The notes: generated by a model from the letters alone, not told the origin. A DNA stretch of 50,721 nt from JBALVT01 sp045110675 (GCA_045110675.1 JBGCGJ010000030.1:1-50721), one strand, 5' to 3'. Counted from the first letter of the stretch, positions 33,489 to 42,835 are shown. Numbers and translations are program-made.

Positions 33489-34739
33489 ATGATGACGCCG
33501 TTCAAACCAGTAACACTTGCGGTGTCGTTGTGCGCCGGCATCGCTATTTCGACATGCTCAATCGTCGTGGAGTTGGACTCAGATAAACTGCCGCCGGCGC
33601 ATGCCGTCGGAGATAGCAACATTGGTGCGTTCTATCGTATTGATAAGATCCCTGTAGAGGAGCCGGGTACGTTGTTGCGCCAAGAGCCGTTGGAAGCGCA
33701 TCAGTCATTGGAATATGCAGCGGCAAATGTTCGCTTACTTTACACTTCCACAGAAGGGCTTTTTGCAGAAGATACCATTGCTGTTTCTGGCGCGCTGTTT
33801 TTACCTGAAGGAACGCCACCAGAGGGAGGGTGGCCGCTGTTGGCCTGGACGCACGGCACTGTGGGTGTCGCTGACATCTGTGCACCCTCCTGGAATGGCA
33901 GACAGAGTCGCGATACCACCTACTTGAATTATTGGTTGGCCAATGGCTATGCGATTGTCGCTTCTGATTACCAGGGCTTGGGCACACCGGGAACACACCC
34001 CTACTTGGCCACGCGACCTGAAGCCTACAGTAACCTAGACGCCATTCGCGCAGTGCAGAGGTCAGATTTTCCGGTCTCGGATGCCGTGGTATTGTTTGGC
34101 CAGTCTCAAGGGGGTGGCGCAGCATTGGCTACAGGAGGTTTCGCCCAAAGCTATGCACCTGAATTGGATGTAAGAGGCATTGTGGCAACGGGCCCTCCCT
34201 ACTTTAGCGCCGAAGCATTGATCGCGCTCGGGGAGGTGCGACCGCGTGACGTGATAGACCCTAAGTTGGGGTATAACTTTTTGGCTATGACCATGCTGGA
34301 GATGATAGATCCGACATTTAAAGTCGAGGACTACGCCTCTGAAAAAGGCCTCTCGGTCGCTAAGGCTGTCGACAATACTTGTTATGTGGATGTTAAGAAG
34401 TTGATCAAGAGCGAAGCATTATCCTATGATCGGGCATTTACTCACTCACCTACCGTGCGTCTTGGAAAAGCTTTCGAGCGAATGGAATATGTCAGTTTGG
34501 CATTCCCTATGCCGGTATTTATAGGCACTGGCGGTAAGGATAAGGACGCCCCTGTAAGAATGCAGCAGGCATTGGTTCGCGACGCCTGTAAGGCAGGCTC
34601 GCGTGTCCAGGCTGAGTTTTATGTCACCGGTACACACGGCAGTGTTGTGAACGGGTCGACCGAAGACTCTTCCAAATTCGTAAGTAGCGCTTTTGCGCGT
34701 GACTCGCTCCCAGGCAATTGCGAGAACCTTCCCTATTAG
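33489..34739 (+). CDS. Exported alpha/beta hydrolase (secretory-lipase-like)
   Basis: 416 aa with an N-terminal export signal; Cys in AISTC might make it a lipoprotein, although Thr at -1 is unusual. Alpha/beta-hydrolase marks: WTHGTVGVADICAPS near residue 118, YAIVASDYQGLGTPG near 153, the nucleophile elbow VLFGQSQGGGAAL (G-x-S-x-G) near 202, an acidic residue in GTGGKDKDAP near 348 and His in TGTHGSVV near 384. This is the layout of the LIP/secretory-lipase family. It starts 28 bases after the TonB receptor, probably in the same transcript, so it may release the compound that the receptor imports. Confidence 0.85.
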   Translation: MMTPFKPVTLAVSLCAGIAISTCSIVVELDSDKLPPAHAVGDSNIGAFYRIDKIPVEEPGTLLRQEPLEAHQSLEYAAANVRLLYTSTEGLFAEDTIAVSGALFLPEGTPPEGGWPLLAWTHGTVGVADICAPSWNGRQSRDTTYLNYWLANGYAIVASDYQGLGTPGTHPYLATRPEAYSNLDAIRAVQRSDFPVSDAVVLFGQSQGGGAALATGGFAQSYAPELDVRGIVATGPPYFSAEALIALGEVRPRDVIDPKLGYNFLAMTMLEMIDPTFKVEDYASEKGLSVAKAVDNTCYVDVKKLIKSEALSYDRAFTHSPTVRLGKAFERMEYVSLAFPMPVFIGTGGKDKDAPVRMQQALVRDACKAGSRVQAEFYVTGTHGSVVNGSTEDSSKFVSSAFARDSLPGNCENLPY

Positions 34740-34900
34740 AGATTGCTCAAAGATCATCCGGAGGTAGCAATCGAATCTCTTTTGAGGTGAAATAGTCTGG
34801 TGTGCTCACGGTAGACTAAAGTGATCAAATCTAGCAGCGACCTCCGCCGGCAATCCTCATACATAACTTCGACTGACCGGGCACAGCACCCAGGAACTAG

Positions 34901-35908
34901 TTGCGGATGAAATTATCCACCGTTCCCGTTTACTATGTCGCGATGATAATCGATTCTCTAGCCGCAAAGGGTTGGGATCGAAACAAGCTTATTCAGAAAC
35001 TCAATTGCCCGCCAGATTTATTGCTCGAGAAACGGGCGCGCATACCCAGCTCAGACTTCGCGCAATGCGCGGGGTATCTCGCGACCAAACTGCAAGATGA
35101 GAGCCTGGGTATGCTGGTAAGTCCAATGAAGATCGGTACCTTCGCGCTTCTATGCCAATCCTCCATCAACTGCGACACGCTGGGTCACTTTTTACGTAGA
35201 TACTCGAAGTCGATGGGAATTGCTAACGAGAGTGTAAAACTTGTCCTGTCCAGTGACGCCGAGCTAGCGACTTACTCCGTCAAATGCGACGTCAGTAATA
35301 GCTATGCCGAAAATACTCTGGTTATGATGATTCTGGCAATTGCTCACCGCCTGTCCAGTTGGGCTATTGATCAGAAAATCGTCTTGCATGATGTGAACAT
35401 TGTCGGTAAAGCGCCATTTTTTGCCCGAGACTACAATATGCTATTTATGTCGCGGGTTAATTTCGAGCAAAAAGAAAACAGCATTCGATTCAGTGTGGAT
35501 TATCTCGAGGCTAAAGTTATGCAGGATGAATTGGCACTGCGAAAATTTCTGGCCCAATCGGCGCTACTGCTGATGTCAGAATTGGAGCTTGATTCTAGCC
35601 TGACCTCGCAGATCAGCCATTTGATTAGAGCAAATGTGTCTGGGGAATTCCCAAATTTCGTTGATCTTGCTAAATCAATGAACTACACGTCGGCCACCCT
35701 TAGACGAAGGTTACGCGTAGAGGGTAGCACTTATCAGGATATTAAAGACGCAGTGAGGCGCGACACAGCAATTCACTACTTGAGCAGGAATTCTATGAGC
35801 CTGGAAGAAGTGGCTGAAAAGTCTGGCTTCACTGAGCCCACTTCGTTCTTCAGGGCCTTTAAGCGCTGGACTGGCACAAGCCCGCGCGCCTACGTCTCTG
35901 ACGTTTGA
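34901..35908 (+). CDS. AraC-family transcriptional regulator (OruR-like)
   Basis: 335 aa from TTG 34901 (AGGA five bases ahead) or ATG 34907. The N-terminal 200 residues resemble the ligand-binding region of OruR/ArgR-type AraC proteins. The C-terminus has two HTH motifs: LAKSMNYTSATLRRRLRVEGSTYQDIK and LEEVAEKSGFTEPTSFFRAFKRW, each condensed from the sequence. It lies downstream of the receptor and lipase genes and likely regulates this catabolic region. It shares the layout of the regulator at 6243 but is not closely alike. Confidence 0.87.
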   Translation: MRMKLSTVPVYYVAMIIDSLAAKGWDRNKLIQKLNCPPDLLLEKRARIPSSDFAQCAGYLATKLQDESLGMLVSPMKIGTFALLCQSSINCDTLGHFLRRYSKSMGIANESVKLVLSSDAELATYSVKCDVSNSYAENTLVMMILAIAHRLSSWAIDQKIVLHDVNIVGKAPFFARDYNMLFMSRVNFEQKENSIRFSVDYLEAKVMQDELALRKFLAQSALLLMSELELDSSLTSQISHLIRANVSGEFPNFVDLAKSMNYTSATLRRRLRVEGSTYQDIKDAVRRDTAIHYLSRNSMSLEEVAEKSGFTEPTSFFRAFKRWTGTSPRAYVSDV

Positions 35909-35936
35909 CGCAAATCACTGTTATCGAGAAAAATTT

Positions 35937-36929
35937 TTAGCTTGCCTTGACCAGCAGCTTGCCCAAATTCCCTCCCGCGAACATAAACTCAAGCGCCTCC
36001 GGATATCGCTCTATGCCTTCAAGTATTTCTTCAGGCAACACAACACGGCCATCCGCTTGCCATTGCGCCAACTCAGTAGCGGCGGCTGCGAAACTTTCCG
36101 GGAAATGAAAGAAGGCAAAGCCCTCCATCGTTGATTGGCGCTCGGCCAGACGCAGGTACATCGCCGGTCCGGTAACATTATCCATGTCGTTGTATTGCGA
36201 CACCGCCCCGCAGATCACCACGCGAGCGCGCATGGCAAGGTTGTCGAGAACTGCATCGAGCACCGGGCCGCCCACGTTGTCAAAAAATACGTTTACGCCC
36301 TCAGGTGCCAATTCTCGCAGCCGTGCATTCACATCTTCGTTTTTGTAATCGATAGCCTCGTCAAAATTAAGTTGATTGAGGAGGTAGTCTTTTTTGCGCT
36401 GACCGCCTGCGATACCAATAACCCTGGCGCCATCTATTTTAGCGATCTGGCCGACGATAGAACCCACGGCGCCGGCGGCAGCAGATACGACGAACGTATC
36501 GCCTGCAGCCGGTTTTGCCACGTTGCGCATACCGATCCAGGCGGTTACACCGGTAGATGGGCTGAGTATGCCCAGGTGTGACGATATGGGAGCTGCCTCG
36601 TCGATATGTTCCAGTTCTGTGGGTGAAACTGTGGCGATTGTCTGCGCGCACAGGCGACCCCGTACCGCCTGTCCTACTTCCCAACCATCCGCGTTGGATG
36701 CAATGATGCGGCCAACGCCGCCCGCGAGAACAGTGTCTCCCATACCTACTTGATTGTGAAAGCCCTCTCCCTTAAGCATCGTGCGGGTGCCTGCATCTAC
36801 TGAGATGTATTCTACGGCGACTCTTACCATGTCCTGGGGGAGATCTTCCAATTCTTCAGTTTTGACGGAGAAGCAGTCTCGCGTGGCTTCTCCCGTTGGA
36901 CGGCTGGATAGAATTACGCGTGTGTTCAT
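35937..36929 (-). CDS. NADP-dependent medium-chain oxidoreductase (leukotriene-B4-dehydrogenase-like)
   Basis: 330 aa from ATG 36929; a GTG three codons upstream is less likely. No zinc-ligand pattern is seen. The cofactor site is VSAAAGAVGSIVGQIAK near residue 150 and GIAGGQRKKDYL near 175. Conserved LGILSPSTGVTAWIGM and NVFFDNVGGPVLDAVL place it with the MDR branch of curcumin/2-alkenal/prostaglandin reductases (CurA, LTB4DH). It reduces activated C=C bonds of enals or enones. It converges on the AraC gene and lies directly downstream of the molybdopterin enzyme on the same strand. Confidence 0.87.
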   Translation of the reverse strand: MNTRVILSSRPTGEATRDCFSVKTEELEDLPQDMVRVAVEYISVDAGTRTMLKGEGFHNQVGMGDTVLAGGVGRIIASNADGWEVGQAVRGRLCAQTIATVSPTELEHIDEAAPISSHLGILSPSTGVTAWIGMRNVAKPAAGDTFVVSAAAGAVGSIVGQIAKIDGARVIGIAGGQRKKDYLLNQLNFDEAIDYKNEDVNARLRELAPEGVNVFFDNVGGPVLDAVLDNLAMRARVVICGAVSQYNDMDNVTGPAMYLRLAERQSTMEGFAFFHFPESFAAAATELAQWQADGRVVLPEEILEGIERYPEALEFMFAGGNLGKLLVKAS

Positions 36930-36999
36930 TTTTATCACTGCTGTTACTGCCTTATTGTCTAATTGTCTGATTTTTGCGGGTTAATGGGTGCGCGATTAT

Positions 37000-39171
37000 T
37001 CAGGCGCTTGCAATACGATCAGATCGCACCATCTCCACCGGAATGCCGGACAGGTGTGCCATGCCCGAAAGTTTTTCCACGTTTGCGTAACCATCCCCAG
37101 CGAGAAAGTTGGAGTTAACCCCAGGGTGTTGCTGAGCATGAGGGAGGCCATCGGCTTTCTGATGACCCCAGCACTGCGGTATCGCTACGACGCCTGGCAT
37201 CATCTCATCTGTTATGCGCACAGGAAGTGTGATGCTGTCGCCGGTGCTGCTCACATCGGCGTAGTCCAGATCATTTAGGCCAAGGCGTTGTGCATCGACG
37301 GGAGAAATATAGGCGTAATTAGTTTTGTCTTTGACCAGCCTTGGCGAGTTAGATGAAGATGTATTCATCCGCTTCACCTCGCGTTTTCCTATCAACTTCA
37401 TTTTGTCCAGATTGGCCAATTCGTCTTCGAATAAAGGCTCAGCGCGCTCCTTGAAAGTGGCAACGAAGTCTGGTGGCCCGATATCTACCAGGGCGTCATC
37501 GGTGAGTACGCGATTGGTGCCCAGGAAGTTTTTGCCAGGGTTATCTGGCAGGCGCAGCCCATGGGGGTGATCTTTCAGCATTGATTTATAACTGGGTTGC
37601 CCGGATTGCTTCAGCATTCCGCTGATCAACATTTTTGGCACATTGATAAAACCAAAGCGGGTGTGGGTCAATCGTGCCGCGAGTTTTAAAATACCACTGA
37701 GCACTCGGTTGCCCATCAGAGTTACCCCGAACATATCGGCCAGGCGCGTATAGATCCACCACTCCTCACGAACACCCGGGGGAGGGTCGAGCACCTTGTC
37801 GGAAGCGTAGAGATAAGGTGTTGGCGTGCAGCCGACAAAAGATTGTAAGGCGTAAGGCATGCCTGGACGCTCCATCCATGTCGTTGCGGGTAGTATGTAA
37901 TGTGCAAGGTTGCCGGTCTCGTTGCGGAACCAGTCGATTGACACCAGTAACTCGAGATCGGCCAATGCCTGCTCAAGACGGTTGCCTGGATTTGGCACGG
38001 CCAGCATTGGGTTAGAGGCTTCTACGAACAGGCCGCGAACCTCCCCACTGAGAATATCGTCGGCTAACATGGCCGCCGGTTGCTGCCCGGATACCGTGGG
38101 CAAATCATCGGAGCGATGAAAACCCAATTTCAATATTGGGTCATCTTTGGCTTGCTGTGCAAAGTCGATGATTCCCTCGCCAATGAGGTTGCCGCCGCGT
38201 CGATCAAAATTGCCGGTGATGGCAGAGATCGATTCGAGCAACCAGTAACACAAAGTTCCACTGCGCCCCTGGTTAACACCAGTCGCCATGTTCAACGCAG
38301 CGCCATCAGCGGCCAGGTAGGCGTCGACTAGCTCCATCAATGAATCTGCCGGAATACCTGTCACTTGCGCCTGGCGCTCTGGGGTCCAAGGTGCGACAGC
38401 GTCCTGTAAGGCACCCAAGTTTTTCATCGTCCGGGAGATCAGCTCATGGTCGATCGCATCTCGACGGAAGATCTCGTTACAAAACGCAGCCAGGAAAAAT
38501 ACGTCAGTGTCCGGGCGAATGAACAAATGTTCTCCGGTGCGCGCTGACTCAACCCGGCGCGGATTAATCCACACCACGCGCCCACCGCGCTCTATGATCC
38601 CGGCGAAACGATCCCGGGAACGCGGCAAGTGATACAGCGTGTTGCCAGAGACATTTGGATTGGCGCCGAGGATCATCATAAATTGGGTGTGATCGACATC
38701 GGGGTAGGCCAGACGCATCGGCGAGCCGTACATGTCGCCATTCACTCGAAATTTATTCATGGTGTCACAGCTGCCAGTGCCGTACATGCGATTGGAACCG
38801 ATGCCTTTGTAAAACTCTCCGCGGAAGATGGGTGACATCAAGTTCGCTCCGCCAGGGGCACCGACAAAGTTCCCAAACGCCTGGGGGCCATCGCGGTCGA
38901 TGATAGTGCGAATCTTGCCTGCTATTTCGTCGAGCGCTTGCTCCCAGGAGATCGCTTGCCACTGATCGCCCACGCGTTTCATCGGTTCCGTGATTCGGTC
39001 TGGACTGTGTTGGATCGAATCGAAGCGTGTCCCTTTCACACAGACGTAGCCGTCGGATACAACGTGTTTCGGGTCGGGGCGAATGTCTTCAATGCGATTG
39101 TTGTCTACATCTACCTCGAGGCCGCAAAAGGATTCGCAGAGAGAGCAGAAAGTGAGCCTGGTTTCGGTCAT
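37000..39171 (-). CDS. Molybdopterin-dependent oxidoreductase (DMSO-reductase superfamily), cytoplasmic
   Basis: 723 aa without a Tat signal. Residues C9, C12, C16 and C44 form the N-terminal [4Fe-4S] site (C-x2-C-x3-C-x27-C). The molybdopterin regions follow: GTRFDSIQHSPDRI, ILGANPNVSGN near 165 and IDWFRNETGNLAHYILPATT near 430. C135 in YGTGSCDTMNK is at about the place of the molybdenum ligand Cys/Sec in this superfamily. The C-terminal cap domain contains NTSSSNSPRLVKDKTNYAYI condensed here. The substrate is unknown; no electron-transfer or membrane subunit is encoded next to it. The medium-chain reductase is downstream on the same strand. Confidence 0.85.
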   Translation of the reverse strand: MTETRLTFCSLCESFCGLEVDVDNNRIEDIRPDPKHVVSDGYVCVKGTRFDSIQHSPDRITEPMKRVGDQWQAISWEQALDEIAGKIRTIIDRDGPQAFGNFVGAPGGANLMSPIFRGEFYKGIGSNRMYGTGSCDTMNKFRVNGDMYGSPMRLAYPDVDHTQFMMILGANPNVSGNTLYHLPRSRDRFAGIIERGGRVVWINPRRVESARTGEHLFIRPDTDVFFLAAFCNEIFRRDAIDHELISRTMKNLGALQDAVAPWTPERQAQVTGIPADSLMELVDAYLAADGAALNMATGVNQGRSGTLCYWLLESISAITGNFDRRGGNLIGEGIIDFAQQAKDDPILKLGFHRSDDLPTVSGQQPAAMLADDILSGEVRGLFVEASNPMLAVPNPGNRLEQALADLELLVSIDWFRNETGNLAHYILPATTWMERPGMPYALQSFVGCTPTPYLYASDKVLDPPPGVREEWWIYTRLADMFGVTLMGNRVLSGILKLAARLTHTRFGFINVPKMLISGMLKQSGQPSYKSMLKDHPHGLRLPDNPGKNFLGTNRVLTDDALVDIGPPDFVATFKERAEPLFEDELANLDKMKLIGKREVKRMNTSSSNSPRLVKDKTNYAYISPVDAQRLGLNDLDYADVSSTGDSITLPVRITDEMMPGVVAIPQCWGHQKADGLPHAQQHPGVNSNFLAGDGYANVEKLSGMAHLSGIPVEMVRSDRIASA

Positions 39172-39381
39172 GGAGATACCTCACTTGTAGTGGGAGTTAC
39201 TATTATCCGGCCCCATCATAGCCCTCCTTGTTTACCAATGGCCAAGTGCCATTAACAAAGAGACTAAATTTCGCCTAAATCGTCAACTATTTGCACCAAG
39301 CACGCAGTGGAAATGAACTTACCGGTTAACTACTCGTTATTACTCGAATTGGTCCGTACACCGATACCTAATACGGCAGTA

Positions 39382-40191
39382 TCAGCCGCCGAAAAAAGGC
39401 TGCATTTTGTCTAATTCTGCCCGGCAGTCATCGGCGTCCTCGTAAGGACAAATCCACACTAGTCGGTCTACACCGGCTTCAGCGAAGGCATTGATAGTGG
39501 CTTCCGCCGCCGCAGAATCCTCAGTATCGAGCTTAGAAAAAGTGACAATTTCGGGTCTCGCTTTGCCCGCATCGGCGGCTCGCTGTCGGTAATCGCTGAT
39601 CAGAGGTGCCAGTTCGGCCGGTTTTTTACCAATGGGAATCAATCCGTCGCCGAGCTCCAAGGCGCGCCTGATTGCGTGCTCCCCATCCCCGCCGATGTAG
39701 ATGGGTGGACGACCAGGACGTGGACGAAATAAAAACTCCTGTCCATTGGCACTGACCAGATCGTCCTCAAAGCAGCTGTGAATAAATGCCAGGGTTTCGT
39801 CCGTGATGCGCCCGCGCTGGCTGCGATCGACACCTGCCGCCTTGAATTCAGCTGCCATCCAGCCGGGCCCCACGCCGAGCATGAGCCGATCCCCAGAAAG
39901 TTGTTGAATAGTGGCCAGCCACTTGGCAGTGATTAGAGCAGGCCTGTAGGGAACCACCAGCACACCAGTGCCTAGACCGATGGTCTTGGTGCAACCCGCA
40001 ACATAGGCCAGTGTCGCAAGGGGATCCAGATACAAACCACCCGAACCCTCTGACTCCTCCGGTGGGATCGCTATATGGTCAAAGACCCACAGTGATTCCA
40101 CACCTGCCGCCTCGGCCGCTTGTGCGCATTGTGTCAGCGTATCACGATCGGCGACAGTGCCCATATTGCGTAATCCCATACCGATTTTCAT
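39382..40191 (-). CDS. LLM-class F420-type oxidoreductase
   Basis: 269 aa from ATG 40191, with GGGAG eight bases ahead; an upstream TTG is possible. Family marks are ESLWVFDHIAIPP near residue 35, KTIGLGTGVLVVPYRPALITAK near 70, GDRLMLGVGPGWMAAEF near 100 and RPPIYIGGDGEHAIRRALELGDGLIPIGK near 160. This pattern fits the probable-F420 LLM subfamily of TIGR03619 type. Such enzymes use F420 or FMN for hydride transfer; in gammaproteobacteria the true cofactor is unsettled. About 210 bases without a gene separate it from the molybdopterin gene. Confidence 0.85.
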   Translation of the reverse strand: MKIGMGLRNMGTVADRDTLTQCAQAAEAAGVESLWVFDHIAIPPEESEGSGGLYLDPLATLAYVAGCTKTIGLGTGVLVVPYRPALITAKWLATIQQLSGDRLMLGVGPGWMAAEFKAAGVDRSQRGRITDETLAFIHSCFEDDLVSANGQEFLFRPRPGRPPIYIGGDGEHAIRRALELGDGLIPIGKKPAELAPLISDYRQRAADAGKARPEIVTFSKLDTEDSAAAEATINAFAEAGVDRLVWICPYEDADDCRAELDKMQPFFGG

Positions 40192-40404
40192 TTTGCTCGC
40201 TCCCAAGGTTGGTCTCTGTGAGTCAGTGACAAATGTTTAACAGGAGTATATACGACGGTGGCGCGACTGATGCCATCACCTGTTGCGTCTAGGATCAATG
40301 AGCCTGAGCCATGCCTAAAAACTCTGTCAGTTTTAATTACACACGCACGGTTTTTCCTGCGAAGAAAAAAATAATTGTTGAATAAAAATAGTGACTTATG
40401 GAAC

Positions 40405-40420
40405 TTGGCACGGTCTTTGC
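40405..40420 (+). promoter_or_regulatory. Sigma-54 (RpoN) -24/-12 promoter
   Basis: TTGGCACGGTCTTTGC matches the RpoN consensus TGGCACG-N4-TTGC at every defined position, with ten bases between the invariant GG and GC. Initiation would be near 40432, some 50 bases ahead of the PEP-CTERM-like gene. The AT-rich 90 bases further upstream could hold an enhancer-binding site. PEP-CTERM genes are known to be controlled by the PrsK/PrsR system with sigma-54. Confidence 0.85.
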
Positions 40421-40485
40421 GATTTGTCTTTCAACCATAAACCAAAATGTTGGTGTGTTATTCATTATAAATTCGGAGACGAATC

Positions 40486-41340
40486 ATGTTTATTTTAGGC
40501 AAAGAAAAATTTACGTCAGTTAAGCGAGTTCTTACGGCGCTGCCTCTTGCAGCTATCCCGGCCCTAGTTCCTACAACGGCACAAGCTGTGCCCGTGCCGG
40601 TTGATTTATCGGGTTGGATTGAGAACGGTTTCAAAGGAAACAATGGAGCTGGTACTTGGACTGTGCAAGGCGCCGGCAATGACTCGGTGCGGCAGAGTTC
40701 CAACGGTCAACCGACAGTTTTTTTCGAGGCAGGCAGTAACGCACAGGGTACAGCACTGAGTGGTACCATCGAGGTCGAAACCACAGGTGACAATGACTTT
40801 ATTGGCTTTTTCCTAGGCTACCAGGACGGCGAGTTGAACAGCACCAATGCCGATTTTTGGTTGATCGATTGGAAGCAGACTGATCAAAGCGGCGCGTTAG
40901 ACGGTCTGGCATTGAGCCATGTAACTGGCGATATCGCCAACGGCGGAGCCGCAGACCCGACTTTCTGGGAGCACACCGGCACTGTGAACGAAGTACAGCG
41001 TGCGACCTCTCTTGGTTCCACGGGATGGGCTGATAACACGCAGTACGCATTCGACCTGATTTTTACCAGTACTCAGATCCAGGTCAAAGTAGATGGTGTT
41101 GTCGAACTGGATTACATGGGTAACTTTACCGATGGTGCGTTCGGTTTTTACAACTATTCTCAGCCCAACGTTCGTTACGCGGGTATCACCGAAGAGATCA
41201 TTGTAGTTGACCCATGTGACACAAACCCTCCGGGCGTCGGCGGGTGTCCTCCAGTGGGGCAAGTACCTGTGCCGGGTACTCTTGGTCTACTAGGTTTAGG
41301 CATCTTGGGCTTGGGCCAGTTGCAGCGCAAAGTATCCTGA
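40486..41340 (+). CDS. PEP-CTERM-like exported protein with thrombospondin-C-type domain
   Basis: 284 aa with a signal peptide (VKRVLTALPLAAIPALV, cleavage near AQA). Residues ~40-240 form a jelly-roll-like domain: DNDFIGFFLGYQDG, then FWLIDWKQ and GFYNYSQPNVRYAGI, as in thrombospondin C-terminal domains. The C-terminus VPVPGTLGLLGLGILGL plus QLQRK has the layout of an exosortase PEP-CTERM signal, with PVPG in place of PEPA. Such proteins are cut and attached or released at the surface, often in polysaccharide-producing bacteria. It is preceded by a sigma-54 promoter and followed by a terminator, so it is a single-gene unit. Confidence 0.84.
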   Translation: MFILGKEKFTSVKRVLTALPLAAIPALVPTTAQAVPVPVDLSGWIENGFKGNNGAGTWTVQGAGNDSVRQSSNGQPTVFFEAGSNAQGTALSGTIEVETTGDNDFIGFFLGYQDGELNSTNADFWLIDWKQTDQSGALDGLALSHVTGDIANGGAADPTFWEHTGTVNEVQRATSLGSTGWADNTQYAFDLIFTSTQIQVKVDGVVELDYMGNFTDGAFGFYNYSQPNVRYAGITEEIIVVDPCDTNPPGVGGCPPVGQVPVPGTLGLLGLGILGLGQLQRKVS

Positions 41341-41354
41341 CAGCCTAGGTCGTT

Positions 41355-41384
41355 AAAAACCCCGGCTTTGGTCGGGTTTTTTTT
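41355..41384 (+). terminator. Rho-independent terminator after PEP-CTERM gene
   Basis: AAAAACCC and GGGTTTTT pair across a short loop region (CGGCTTTGGTC) and the stem runs into a T-tract of eight, 15 bases after the stop codon. Confidence 0.88.
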
Positions 41385-41506
41385 GGTTAATTTTTGAGTG
41401 CAGTTCCCATCCTCTCTGCTTCGCTATAATCTTGTGCTTTCCGATTTCTCTTTATCGGCGCTATGCATAGCTGTCAGCTTAAGTAACTGGCAAATTGGAG
41501 CAAAAA

Positions 41507-42799
41507 ATGAATTCTCGATCTCTGGTTTTACTGGTGGCAATGTTCGGCAACATCTCGGTTTTCGCTGCTGACCATCACACACCACTTATAACTCTCTACC
41601 AAGATTTACACGCCCACCCAGAACTCTCTTTTCAAGAAAAGAACACTGCGGCCCGTATAGCTTCAGAGTTGGAATCCGCTGGTTTCGCGGTAACTCGAAA
41701 TATCGGCGGTCACGGGGTCGTTGGCCTTCTGAAAAATGGTCCTGGACCGACCATAATGCTCCGAACGGATTTGGATGGGCTGCCGGTGAAGGAGCTAACG
41801 GGTTTAGCTTACGCCAGCCAGGCCCAGGCTATAGAGCAAACCGGGCAGGAAGTATCGGTGATGCATGCCTGCGGCCACGATATCCATATGACGACGTTCA
41901 TAGGAACCGCCAGAGCGCTGGCTGCGGACAAAGATCAGTGGAGTGGAACACTCATGATGGTGGCGCAGCCGGCAGAGGAGCGCGGGGCGGGAGCCCGTGC
42001 CATGCTGGAAGATGGTTTGTTTGAGCGCTTTCCCAGGCCCGATTTCAATCTGGCGCTACATGTTAGTGCTGAGTATCCCGCTGGAACAGTTAAGTATGTC
42101 CCTGGCTGGGCGATGGCCAATGTCGATTCCGTGGACATATCGGTGCGCGGTATAGGCGGTCACGGAGCATACCCTCATACGACTCGCGATCCGATTGTGC
42201 TCGCCTCTTCAATTGTTATGAATCTGCAAACCTTGATTTCCAGAGAACTAAATCCGGCCAAGCCAGCGGTAATTACAGTCGGCTCTATACACGGTGGCAG
42301 CAAGCACAATGTCATTTCCGACCGGGTGGACCTTCAACTCACTGTCCGATCGTATTCCGATGAGGTCAGAGATGCGCTACTAGACGGGATTCGTCGGGTC
42401 GCCGTCTCACAGGCCCGTGCTCTGGGTTTTCCCGAAGATAAGCTTCCGATTGTTACAGTGCGCGAAGAGTATACCCCTGCTGTTTTCAATAACCCGGAAC
42501 TCACTGCACGATTGGCAGACGTGTTTCGCGGCGAATTTGGGGCCGACAAGGTCTCACTTGGAACGGCGTCAATGGGTGGGGAAGATTTCGCACGATATAG
42601 CCGAGTCGAACCCGCCATACCGAGTGTGTTGTTCTGGTTGGGCGCCGTGAAACAATCGAGCTACGATGCCGCTCAAAATGGCGGTCCCGCACTGCCATCT
42701 CTGCACTCTGCCTACTTTGCGCCGGATCCCGTGCCCACCATAAAAGCAGGTGTAGCGGCAATGACTAGCGCCGCAATGGACTTACTGGACTCCAAGTAA
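41507..42799 (+). CDS. Exported M20-family amidohydrolase (hippurate/IAA-amino-acid hydrolase-like)
   Basis: 430 aa from ATG 41507, six bases after GGAG. It has a Sec signal peptide (LVLLVAMFGNISVFA). M20D marks: LHAHPELSFQE near residue 35, RTDLDGLPVKE near 88, VMHACGHDIHMT near 120, QPAEERGAGARAML near 153, the lid GIGGHGAYPH near 210 and SMGGEDFARY near 365. The family deacylates N-acyl amino acids and hippurate with a dinuclear metal. Most members are cytosolic; the signal peptide points to a periplasmic one, as seen in marine bacteria. Confidence 0.88.
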   Translation: MNSRSLVLLVAMFGNISVFAADHHTPLITLYQDLHAHPELSFQEKNTAARIASELESAGFAVTRNIGGHGVVGLLKNGPGPTIMLRTDLDGLPVKELTGLAYASQAQAIEQTGQEVSVMHACGHDIHMTTFIGTARALAADKDQWSGTLMMVAQPAEERGAGARAMLEDGLFERFPRPDFNLALHVSAEYPAGTVKYVPGWAMANVDSVDISVRGIGGHGAYPHTTRDPIVLASSIVMNLQTLISRELNPAKPAVITVGSIHGGSKHNVISDRVDLQLTVRSYSDEVRDALLDGIRRVAVSQARALGFPEDKLPIVTVREEYTPAVFNNPELTARLADVFRGEFGADKVSLGTASMGGEDFARYSRVEPAIPSVLFWLGAVKQSSYDAAQNGGPALPSLHSAYFAPDPVPTIKAGVAAMTSAAMDLLDSK

Positions 42800-42835
42800 C
42801 CTGTGGCACCATTGTGGGAAAGTCGCTACCGGATT

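Noticed and set aside
37000..39171. Formate dehydrogenase-type selenoprotein
   Set aside because: The likely molybdenum ligand is encoded as Cys and there is no in-frame TGA.
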